64,000 bases of DNA from Cloeon dipterum. Its lineage: Eukaryota > Arthropoda > Insecta > Ephemeroptera > Baetidae. Both the position numbers and the translations under genes were made by a program. Under the pieces are notes generated by a model. It had not been told where the DNA came from and ran no database searches. It saw only the letters and a list, made by a program, of their open reading frames with translations. Shown here piece after piece: positions 37,359-48,229 of the stretch. Where the stretch lies: the NCBI RefSeq assembly GCF_949628265.1, contig NC_088788.1, forward strand, positions 16,182,001 through 16,246,000. The letters run 5' to 3'. The stretch's first letter is position 1. Each line of letters opens with the position of its first letter.

Positions 37359-40300
37359 CCCATGATTTTACAGTTACAACTGGCAATAAAAAGAAAAGTA
37401 TTCTTCAAAAAATGTTAGTGAAACGTTAACCTTTTTCCAATTTAAATTAGGCCCTTCATGAGGAGCCTGAAAAGTTTAAGACAAAATTATCAAAAACTGC
37501 CCCTCAATATTTTAAATGATTTTTTTTTATTTTGTAGCTCAAACGTTGAGAAAAGTGTTCTCACAATCAGACTTGAAATTGTTTTCCAGAGTATTCCATT
37601 TCAATATTTTTTATTCATGCATATTTTAAGAGTTAAAGCAAAAATTTTAAATTATTTTAGAAAAATTGACTTGAAAATTAACCTTAACAAATTTTTAATT
37701 AATTTGGCTTGATCAAGTAAATTTCTTGTCCAGAACTGAAAAATATATTGATTTTAGCAAAAACCAAATATTTGCCATCTTTAACATAGTCTATTTTTTG
37801 TTTTCGGAAAAAAATAACCGTGACAGAGATAATTATTTTAAATTAATAATTATAATGCTAAACTTATTTGACTGATTTTGCCAATACCAAGCCTAATATA
37901 GTTCTTGGGAAATTTGAAATGGCCGTTAGCGTGCACGCTAATGAATTAATTCATTTGTTGAGAGACCATAATAAAGTACTCGAGCAAATTAAGTGCTCGC
38001 TCGTCTGGGTTATTGTCTTAGACTCTCGCGGTGGTTGCGGTCGATTGCATTATGATGGCCGAGTGCGCATGCATAATTGATTCGGATAGGATGCGTGCAG
38101 AGACGCTGATTTACGAAGGGCGCGTTTTTTGCTACGCGGCGGGTAATGAGGCCACGGCAGGACACTATACATGACGTAATACTATTTTTTTCTAAAACAG
38201 CTAATTGGAGTCTAAATTGATTTAATCTATTGAAGGCGAGCATCAATGAATATTTTAGCATTCATTTGAACAAATATAGGTCGGCCGGCACGAGTGGAAA
38301 ACACCAATGGCAGGCTAATTAGCATTACCTTTGATAATCAAAGAAAACATTTTACACCTGATTGATCTAAAGAAAAAACATCATTCTTGCGAGAATTCAT
38401 CCCCTTTTGGAAGTTTGTGCAATTCTATGATGGTTAGAATCCGAGATCGTGGTTTTATTTAGAGATTTGAAGAGGAGAATTGCTTGACAATTACAAAGAA
38501 TGCCAATATGATATTTTCACACAAGTTAACACATGTCTTTGGACAACTTTTGAGTACATTTTTTTAAGTCACAAAGTCCTGAGCAAATCCGGAGTATACA
38601 TTATGCTTTTAAAATTTCACCAAAGAGATACCGAGTTCTCAAAGATTTGGAAAATTGCCCCGTAAAATTTTTTATGACGCAATCTAAGACTGATTTCCGG
38701 TGGAAATTTTGTTGAGTTTGCTAGACGTCATGCCATTTTTGTCCTGATCCAACCCATGACGAAATAAAGTTAAATAGCTGCAATAGATAAGCCTTGATTT
38801 CCCCACTATTGTTGTTACAACACGTTTGTATCTTGGAGACGCACAATCTCTCTGTTTTTCAGCACGCTTCTTTCGCGAAAAAGATGTTTAGCGCGTGCTT
38901 TTTTTCTTTTTCGTGGTGGTGTGAGTAACTTTTTGTTGTTTTCGCCAGCTGGAAAAAAAGCAAATCCGTAAATGCTATCTGTGCGTGCGTTTTCTGCGTT
39001 TGCAAAAATGAATCCTCTTCCGTTCTTGTGCGGAAAAGATACGCTCTGGTGGCAGCCGAGCAAAACAATAAACAGCCAGACGAGTGCTTCGCAATTTTAT
39101 CCCTCATTGCAAAATGAAAAACAATTTCCGAGCCTTTTACCTTGGTGCGTATGGATCCGCGTGGGGGCAGAAAGTCGTAAAGTTTGTTTATTTCCATCGG
39201 GTGTATCTGTCAGAGAGCCGAATGAAAAATCGCGTTCCGCACCCTGCGGATCTCGTGCCCGGGGAATATATTAATATGCCTTTTGCTTATTGCAGCTTTT
39301 CTACACTTCTAGTTTGAGAAGGAAGACAAGTGATCGATAAAATTGATCGATGCCTCTGCAAGAAGAAGCGTGAGATGTGCTCGGAATACGCTTTTCTGCT
39401 CACTTTGTCACCAAATTTTTTGCCTGGAAACTTTGCTAATCAAGAAAATCACGCTTCTCTCCAATCAATCATCCATAATTTGATGAGTTTTTCTTGTAAA
39501 CAAAGTGGTGTAATCAGCTGCTTGAATTTTATGTGATATCCTGGTTCAAAAATTGATGGGGCTTGAAGACCTTTAGTTATGATAATTATTAATTAAGATT
39601 CTGGACAACTAGAAGTCAAATGTCGAAACCCAAAATGTATTTTACCTAAAACAGCTCGAAAAATTGGTTAACTTAATACATATCGTGTTGACAAAGTCTA
39701 ACCTAATTTGAGAGCTGAGTGATAAACAAAAAATTTCAGTTCATCGATCTAAAAACAGTTAAAAAGGATTGAAGCGCAATCATGTCTAGTTTAGATGATA
39801 AACCATAACAATTCTAACACAGGTAGGAACGCGTTAATAAAGCAGTTTGCTCATAGAAGCCCATTTTTCCTCATAAGCCTATACCTTTCAAGCACAAGAA
39901 GTGCTGCTTTCGCTCTCACTCAGATCGTTTTTCCTCTTGTCCCTTTACAACATTAAAGGCGCACATCAAAGGATGGCAAATTGCCGCCGCCGCCACCGCT
40001 GCAGACAATTCAGACTAAACGCCACCGCTGCAGACACGAAATAATGAAATAAAAGCTGGTGCACGAGTCGTTCGGAAAGCACACGGGACGGAAAAGAGAT
40101 GTTGTTGACTTTCATCGGCTGATGGCTGGACGCACACACACACCAACCAGGCCCTCTGTCAATGTCAAAATCGATTTTGGCTTTAACTCTGTACTCATTC
40201 ATTCTGTCGGACCGCCGAACAGCTTAAACACACTCACTGAACATAAATTAATTGTGCGTCGAGCTGTTTTTGCTTGGACATCACCAATTTGCTACGGACC

Positions 40301-42404
40301 TAATGGTTGGATGGAGCTTTTGCATTAAAAAGAGCAGAAAATCTAAAAAAAAAAACAGTTAAAATGGCTATATGTGCTGCAAATTTCTGAAAAATAATTT
40401 TTACTTTCGCCTTAAAAATTCTCTGAAAAGTGGGTAAAAGTTAAAATTTTCCTAGATCAGCACTGGCTCCTCATTGAAAATCAGGTTTTATTTCACCAGA
40501 AATCATTTGCAATAAGCAGTTTAATTTTTCGAGTAATTCGGCAAAATCTCGTAATTAATTGTTAATTGGTACTGATTGGAGTATTATTGCACACAATAGA
40601 GAAAACATAAAAAATTAAAAATTATAGTCCTGGTTTTTACTCCACCTTAGTAATATTTTCGAGAAGGTTTCCAGTAGCATTTTGAAATATTTTACAGCTA
40701 ATTATATCATCAATAATAAATTCCTTTCAAACTTAACGCTAGAGAAGCGCAATAATTACCCGTCAAGTGCGAAAAACTTTCATTTTGTCTAATTTGACTC
40801 ACATCCGCATGGTCTGCGCGGCGGCATTCACATAACGACGGCTGCTAGGGCGTAACACGCAATGAAAATTATTCAATCGCGACTTCGGCTCACTTGGAAA
40901 TAACTGCGATCGTGATTATTTGCACATAACACGAACTAAAATAATATTGACGAGCGCAAGTTTAGAGGTGCTGCTTTTGTCTCGTCTTTCGTCAGTCGAA
41001 ACGCTTCATCAAATTTATATTACGTTTCGCGTGCAAACGGAGAATGTGGATTCCATTTTTAGCTCTCCTTCTCGCTTGTGAAAGTGAGCTCATTTGTTAT
41101 GGGTGCAAAATAATGTATTGTGTATTGCATTACGCACTTCGAGTCATGTGAATTAAACGATAAACACGCGCCAAAAGGTTATCTGCAGCTGTTTGATCTT
41201 GTGGAGTTGCGGCAAACCAGCAATGAGAGAGGCAAAGAGCGAGAGAATTTCTCTTTCGCCACGCTCGTATGCAGTGTCATTGACGAGAATTCGGGCGGGT
41301 TGCGGATGATTGCCTGCCTTTTTATCTCACATCTCAATAAAAGAAAACGTAATCAACCTTTATTCCTCTCGCGATCAAGGACTATCGAATGGTGTCAAAA
41401 TTAATTTGCTAAAAGCTTTTTGTTTAGATTTTTTAACCGGACGAATTGAAGATGTTTAATTGGAAAATAAGGAATGAAATTGCATTGGTAATATAATTTA
41501 AAAAAACCTATTCAACAGGGAGAATTCCAAACGTTTAATGCAATAACATATTTTGAATTATTTCAAAATGCATTACAGTCGTGTGAAAATTTTAACCTTC
41601 GTTCAGAAATTGATTTTCTGTATTCCTACACGAGTAATATTAAAATTTAATTTTGACAAGCGTTGTGTTGGATTAATTAATGATGCATAAACTACAATAT
41701 CTAAATCGCTTTCATTAAAAAAAATCAATTAATTAATTCTGGCCATAATTTTCAGTCAGTTAACTAATGGAAGAAATATAATTGGATTGAAAACAGCATG
41801 AAAACACTTGTCTCTAATGTTCACACTTTCTAATATTTACCAAAATCTTCCTCTTCGAAATCATGGTAAATAATGGACCTTCATCGTCACGATTTTTCAA
41901 GAATGACCCTATATAATTTACGAATAAACCGTGAAAGAGTTTGACACAAATGTGAAGGATATGAGATAGTTATCAAAATAAGCAACAGGAAAATTACTTC
42001 GTTTTTAAAAGGCAAGTAGTGTTGGAAGTCTCTATTCGAATAATATTCGAACGATCGATATTTAAAATTTTCAAAAGACGAGAAATATTATGAAATATTT
42101 ATAATTTTGAAAATAAAAACGTTTGAAATGAGCTATAGTCATCAGCCGTGACAAAATGAATTAATTTCTCTCTCGAAATCACTCAGCTCTTATCTCCTCT
42201 CGCAACTGAAACAAACAGTGCATTCATTGTTCTGCCAGGAAAAAATTCCTGCAGCCAGCACGAACGGATGCCCAGAATTCCAGGCTGAAATTCCCTGACA
42301 GAGAGAGGCAAACGCCCCGCAGCTGGGGGTGTCGAGAGCGGGAGAGAAAAATAGCAAAATAGTCTAAAGAGGTCATCCTCTCTAACCCTCATTATCGTAC
42401 TGAC

Positions 42405-42760
42405 CTGGGAGCTCAGCAGCAGGGGCGGCAGGGTGGCTCGGTGGCGGCTGATACGATCCTCGGCGTGGTGCACATTGCTCGGTGCGCAGTGCGTGCTGTT
42501 CAGACGGTGTTGCCTCGGCGCCGCCGCCACTCGTACTGATAGATACCTATCTCTCTTTCTCCGAGGCGCAGCTCGCCCGACCCACCGACCGACGGACTGG
42601 CTCACTCGGCGTGCAGATCGATGCGGCCGCCAGCAAAAACACACGCTGCCTGCCTACCGCTGCCGCCGCCGCCGCTCCAACCCCCGGCTCCCCAAGCGAG
42701 CAACCCCCGACACGCGCGCATGTTTTCGTTTGGGCTCTGCATGACCGACCGGTGTCGCCT
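42405..42760 (-). promoter_or_regulatory. GC-rich candidate promoter and first exon of the four-pass gene
   Basis: A sharply GC- and CpG-rich block in AT-rich surroundings, ending on its low-coordinate side in CTCCCAG|GTCAGTACG, a good minus-strand donor. The next good acceptor feeding a coding exon in this transcription direction is at 27260. I therefore infer a 5' exon here, probably untranslated. An open frame from an ATG at 42644 also reaches this donor in phase 0 and could extend the protein by about 80 basic, low-complexity residues; I think this less likely. Confidence 0.45.
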
Positions 42761-42965
42761 CCAGCCTTTCTCGAAATTACCTATTCATGCCGGGGATGCT
42801 TTTGAATGGCACATGTTTCTTGCATATTCAAGATCTTGAGAAAACAGGCACCGACAGAAAATTGCAGGTGTTTTTTTAGACAGAGCTTTTAGGTCTAGAA
42901 CCCAAATTATACACTGACAAGGGGAACGCATCTTTAAATCCTAAAATTGTTGTGTTTTTGCTACC

Positions 42966-43115
42966 ATTCAATAGCGTTTGATGCATGACAATATTTATAT
43001 TCAAATTTTGGTTTATTACGGATCAGCAGGGCAACTGTGCTCCATACATCCACATCCAGAACACAACAAAAATATAACAAAGTATTCAATAGCGTTTGAT
43101 GCATGACAATATTTA
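42966..43115. repeat. 32-bp direct duplication
   Basis: The identical 32-bp string starting ATTCAATAGCGTTTGATGC occurs at 42966-42997 and again at 43084-43115. The 86 bp between them contain a copy of repeat B. The pattern may be a long target-site duplication or a local copy event. Confidence 0.85.
43009..43072 (-). repeat. Dispersed repeat family B, inverted copy
   Basis: On the minus strand this reads TTGTTGTGTTCTGGATGTGG, then GTATGGAGC, then CCTGCTGATCCGTAATAAA. The same order occurs at 54441-54508. Only part of this block is present at 32188-32213. Confidence 0.65.
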
Positions 43116-44333
43116 CAAACTCAGGAAAAGTTTCCATTTATAATGGTACTATAGAGACCCACGTCTTTCATAGTTTAAAAGTAAAACTTTAACATAATTC
43201 AAACTGTCAATAATATTTGGAAAAATGGGCGAAATTCAATAAACTTTATAATTTTTAATCTGCTCAGCGAGACCAATCGAATGGTGGGCGATTTTCATGT
43301 TTTTAAAAACGTTCGTTTTCAAAACAGAAAAGTGTTCTGGGAAAATCAGATGCAAAAAAGTATTGGGTTTTAATTGTTTCGAAGGTACTTTTCATAAAAT
43401 CAATCTACTTCTAATTTTGATGGGTTGCGTAACTTGCTGGGAAATACGAGTCAAATTTTTAAACGGCTTCTCGGAGAAATTATTTCCAAAACATGTCAAA
43501 TATTGCAAATTTCATCAGCTTTCCGAATATGCCAAGAATGTTGCTGCATCACTTATAGCCATTGAATTATAAAGCAAAATATTATATGTAGACGCATGGT
43601 TAGAAAATCAAATTAGAAATTTTTTTCGCTCGTTCAGATTAGAATTATATAGATTTCAACAGCCGTAGAGGGTCTCCAAAATTCTAGAATTGAAACTTTT
43701 TAGGATATAGTGTATAGTTACGAAAAAAATCATTTTTTTTGTTAATAATACTCTGTGTAAGGTTTCAATAAGAATTAATTTTGTTTGCGTTATAGTTGCT
43801 TTAATTTCTTTTCCTGCAATAACAGGATAATTTTGTTTAAAAATTTGACAGCAGAAACGGTAAAAAAGAACAACATACAAAAACTGGTAAATTCATTAAA
43901 CAGCTATAAGGTTGTTAAAAATTATTTTTTTCAGGGCCAAATGCGAAACACAAAATATAGATTGAATTTTAAAATCTTCAATTTCCCGACGTTCTTTTTT
44001 CCCTGGATGTAAATCAGTTTTAATTATAACAAAATATGGGCTGTAAATTTTAGATGACTATATTAACTTTGAATTTTTCTGAGCTTCCAGTCGATATGAG
44101 ACCATCAAATGAGCACCAATAACTCAATTTGAAGCGAAATGTTTTTCTAACCCGTCGAAAAATAATTTTAATCGTACAATTAAAAATTCTTGAAAATTGA
44201 TCGTTTTTGTGATGATATTTATTAATTAATTTTTAAACTTTCAGGATGGATTTGCCCTTAAAAGCAGTCCAACAGTCACCCAAGAATACTATCTAAAGTT
44301 TACAGCCCTGATTATTACAATTGAATAAAGGAA

Positions 44334-47300
44334 TTAATTAAAATATTTCCCCTTGGTTGCTGATATGATCTTAGCTTTGAGCCAATTGATGTTGACCTCC
44401 TTATTCTTTTTTGCTGACGAGCCGTCTTCTCCATTCGTCTCCATTATAAAATCGTCCTCAGGCGGGATGACAGCGTATTGGTACCACATGGCTTGGATAG
44501 AGAAGACAATCATGCAGAGAAACATGATTCCGGCGTAAATCAAAATTTCCCATACCTGCATTCAAAGCAAATTGAAATGAGAAAATCACAAATATTTTAG
44601 CTTACCGCGTCTTTGCAGATTTGTGCTCCAGAAATGGCAATGACGATTACGTTGCCGAATGCGACTGATGTTAGCAAACCAGACATTATCATAGTTTTCA
44701 TGCTCCTGGGAGACTATGCACATATCAACAGGCATTATCATTAAGGCTGACTTTTATTAAAAAAAATGAATTACCTGAGAAAATGCGAATCCTAGACCAG
44801 TAATTGCGTATAAAATCTCGCTACAGGCCATTAAAAAATATTGTGGAATTAGCCAGAGCACGCTGACATAGTTTTCAGGCGTGATTGTTGTAACGGCAAA
44901 CTAAAATAAATCCATAAAACCAAACAAGATTTTCAAAAATGAAATCCGTACACTCCTCTTTTCTTCGTTCAAAACCATGGTGTAAACTCCGCCCGTGCCA
45001 AAAACCACTGAACCTAATTGTGTATTATTTACAACAGCTATTTGAACATCATACCTAAAAATTAATAATAAGTGTCATTTGAAGAAAACATATTTTGCAC
45101 TGCTTATATACTCATCATTCTCAAGTTCTTTGATATCTGAGGCGGATATTTCTCCCGTGAAAAAGAAAGAATATTTAGAGCCACTTCGTTTTCCCGATAG
45201 ATTTACAATAACTGGTACGTTACGTAATTTGGCATTCATCACAAGCCTATGTCAAAATTTTAGAACTAAAATATTAAATGAATAAATTACAATACTACCT
45301 AACTTTGGAATAACCTTTCTGAGATTTACGAGGGCTGTCAATGATCCTATCTGACATCTCCAACGTATTTTCTCCAGCGAAAACATAGCTTTGGGCCTTG
45401 AATGGAGTTTTTAATTATTGAAAATCGTAAAAATAGAAATTCGAATCTGATTTGGTAAAACCAATCGATTTCTTGAGAGTCAAATTAGATTAGACCGCCC
45501 AATCACTCGATCAATTTGACACAACGTGCCGAAAAACGGCGAAACTAAAAAAAATTACTTTTTGGTTTCGCCAAGGTGCCAGGTCGAGACGGTATAGCGA
45601 CACAGCTATTGATGCCTCCTGTCTCGATATTCTCTCCATGATTAATCGTCGACGATCTTGTTACACTATTTGCAAGGTGCAGACAAAAGCCTTATAAGGT
45701 ATTGGTTTTTACGTTTTTAGTGTTTCTGAAGATTTTCAGCGCGCCATGTCAAATTTTCGACCGAGACTAACTATTTTGACCTTCGGGCATCGATTGGCAT
45801 TCAAAATGAAATTCCAGAGCTTCTTATTTGAAAATTCACCTGCTCCTCAGAAATTTTAATGTTAAATTCACTTCCTCTCAGTCCTTCTGCGCATTGCTCG
45901 CCAGGTCTAACTTTCAAATTGACAGTCTTGAAATTTTTAACTGGTAGATGCAAATTCTGCCAGGCGAGGTAAGGGTCAATATCGATTTCTCCTGTTAGGA
46001 TATTCGACGTCAGATTGGAAGAAACCGAAATGGGACAGTCCAGCGCGTTGAACAGCCGGAGCTGAGCCTCTCTCCTGTAAGGAATGATTGGATCCGTCGG
46101 ATTGATGGCCAACTCGACGCCCGCCGAAACAAGGAACGCCACGCCGGCCAGAGTTCCACCTAAGACCATTTTCTTCAGCGGTGTCTGCAAAATATCCAGC
46201 TTTTTGAACAGGGGAAAGAGAAGCAGTTCGAAAACTGGAATCATCGTAATCAAGAGCAGGGGGCTCAGCAGCTGGATTTGGTCGGGAAAGACTTTCCGTC
46301 CGTCAAAATCGCAGTCCATTCTGGAAGCTTGGAACGTCCATCGAGAACCCTTTTTTAAGGAACATATAATTAACAGACAAAGAGGGAATTTTAAAATTAA
46401 CCTTTTGATCGTAAAGGGCCCAGAAAAAGGGAACAGTCAGAAACATTTTCCACACTGCAAATCCAAGTTTTATATCAGAAATGAATTTCCCGTCAAACTT
46501 TTTCCGTGCAAAGTCAAGCCAGTGCTGTTTCTTTGCCATATTCTTTCTGTTTTTAATTTTTTTCCTGATGGCATACTAACAGAAATAAACTATAATTAAT
46601 TCCGTATGCCAATAATTTTTACACGCAGAATTCTTACCACGACGCACTTGGTAACCTGCACAAGGACATTACCCTCCGGGCCTTTAATGATGTAAAATGA
46701 CTTTCCAGCGACGAAAATTCCTATGGGATAACAAATTAATTGTAATTTACAAATTATTATAATGATGAAAATCATAACATTGAAATTTTATCTGTATTTT
46801 TCAGTATTAATTCAAATTTAATTAAATGCAGTCATTCCTCGCAGATACAAACCTATTGCAAGCATGATGAAAATAGTGGAAATGCCGAAAGAGAGCGGGT
46901 AGCAAGTGTCCATGCCGAGACAGTCTCTCGCTCTTAATATCGGCGAGAAAAATGACGCAATCGCACTGGCCAGACTCATCAAGACGTAATAGACGGGGAA
47001 AAACTTTTGCTGGCGATCTCTGCGATCAGGGCAATCGAACTGATCTCCACCGAACACAGCCACGCACGGCGCCAATACGCCATTGCCACAGCCAGCCAAG
47101 AGGAGGCCGATAAACGTCAAAACCCTGTAAATAAAATGTCTCCTTCACCCGAAATTTTGAGGGCTAATTAATTACGCGGGACCAAGGATATCGGGGATGG
47201 AGCTGATAAACATCATTACTATTCCCATTCCGTAAACTAGCGACCCAACCAATAAAGTTCTGAAATATGGTTTGGATTATTAGCGAACGATGAATCTAAT

Positions 47301-47677
47301 TTATGCTAACTTGAATCTGCCAAGCCAGTTATCGGCAATAATTCCACCGAAAATGGGAGTGGCGAAGAGAATGACGTTGAACGAGTGGTAAATCAAGGTG
47401 GAAAAATCCTCAGGAAAGCCAAGCTGCTGCACTAGGTAGAGAAGTAAAATTGCTGAAATTTTTGAATAGGTTATAATATATCTTAGCTTTTTCCCCCCTG
47501 TTATTTCCATGTCTTACTCCGCATCCAAAACAGACACAGTCGCTGAAGCAACTCAAATCCAGCGATGAAAAATATCGCGAATGGATATTTGGATTTTTTC
47601 TGAAAAATAAAATGTAAAAAACTCATATGGAGGATATTATTGATGCTTACAGGTTTTGCATCAGTTGACTCCTCCAT
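44334..47677 (-). CDS. SLC15/PTR2-family oligopeptide transporter, paralog 1 (721 aa)
   Basis: Fourteen exons: 47651-47677, 47518-47599, 47311-47452, 47176-47259, 46853-47124, 46638-46720, 46402-46575, 45840-46349, 45299-45396, 45112-45246, 44952-45054, 44775-44900, 44606-44713 and 44334-44555. They give 2,166 nt. Family marks are GGIIADNWLGRFK (residues 72-84), FGGDQF (136-141), HWLD before TM7, WALYDQKGSRWTFQ, the large ectodomain between TM9 and TM10, and the TM10 block IPQYFLMACSEILYAITGL. The first-helix proton-coupling motif ExxER is instead ELLQR (25-29), and the Lys preceding PCV...FGGDQF in mammalian PepT1 is Ala130. The TM2 histidine (His59, PepT1 His57) and TM10 glutamate remain. 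It is a plasma-membrane di/tripeptide-type carrier by family; substrate and coupling are uncertain. Exon 8/9 is split by an intron that the other two paralogs lack. Start: ATG MEESTDAKP in exon 1; an in-frame upstream start is possible. Confidence 0.92.
45397..45839 (-). other. Intron unique to SLC15 paralog 1, containing repeat A copy 3
   Basis: It separates residues ...EEQ and AQSY... of the ectodomain. Paralogs 2 and 3 read straight through the same point (EKQ|AQSY) in exons 49107-49711 and 53282-53883. The segment 45440-45600 is a plus-strand copy of repeat family A: ACCAATCGATTTCTTGAG, TCAAATTAGATTAG, CAATCACTCG, CGGCGAAAC and GGTTTCGCC in order. The splice sites are GTGAAT (donor) and TTCAAG (acceptor). 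Confidence 0.8.
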
Positions 47678-48229
47678 CTTTCTACGATCAATGAGGGGCA
47701 CTGGCGATGCATTAAGTTTATTCTTTCTTTCCAGCAGTCTGTCGAGATAAAGTATTTGTTCAAATAAGAAGCGACGCACACACAGAGATCACAGAGATCA
47801 ATAGTTGAGCTCTTTCCTTGTCGGTATAGTAACCACCTGTCCATTTATCAATATTGCACCATCGCCCTGAAGATAAAAGGTCTTAAAATCCAGATGCGCT
47901 CCCCGTGTCAATAATATGAAGTTGACTGCAAAAAACGTGTGTATGCCACCCGCACTGAAAAGCTGCGTTGCGGCACAGTTTCCATCTAAGCGCAAGGCGC
48001 ACTGACGTTGATTTTTTGCTATACGAGACTAGAATTTTAATTTTCATTGCAATTATTTTTCTAAGAGATAAATAAGTTGATCCCGCGGCAACTAAATTTT
48101 ATAAAAATAAAATTTCAGCATGTTTTCATGTGAAACATTATTTGTATTTTTTTGCTTTTTTTACAAATACATACATATATCTTCTACAAAAAGGCTTTCT
48201 GGAACTACACCAAATGCTTTATAGATAGT
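47678..48229 (-). other. Promoter and 5' flank of SLC15 paralog 1, 3' flank of paralog 2
   Basis: About 550 bp between the paralog-2 stop and the paralog-1 start. An open frame at 47798-47995 is read in the same direction but has no start-to-exon connection. It contains LFSAGGIHTFF, faintly like the GGGGVYTLV block of the ectodomain. No other feature is seen. Confidence 0.5.

Larger units (their letters stand above)
27257..42404 (-). other. Putative 15-kb first intron of the four-pass gene
   Basis: Bounded by the acceptor TTTGCCTGCAG at 27260 and a candidate donor CAG|GTCAGT at 42404. It holds simple repeats (AG-rich about 27600-27610, AGTG units about 28057-28076), a large foldback at 35403-37358 and a fragment of dispersed repeat B at 32.19 kb. 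CpG-rich islands lie near 27.6-28.0, 29.5-29.8, 33.2-33.7, 34.85-35.2, 38.85-39.3 and 40.8-41.3 kb. No coding exon is supported. The donor assignment is inference. Confidence 0.45.
42761..44333. other. Intergenic DNA between four-pass gene 5' end and SLC15 cluster
   Basis: AT-rich, with no supported gene. It contains a 32-bp direct duplication, an inverted copy of repeat B, and a minus-strand AATAAA candidate near 44218-44223 that could serve the first SLC15 gene. Confidence 0.6.
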
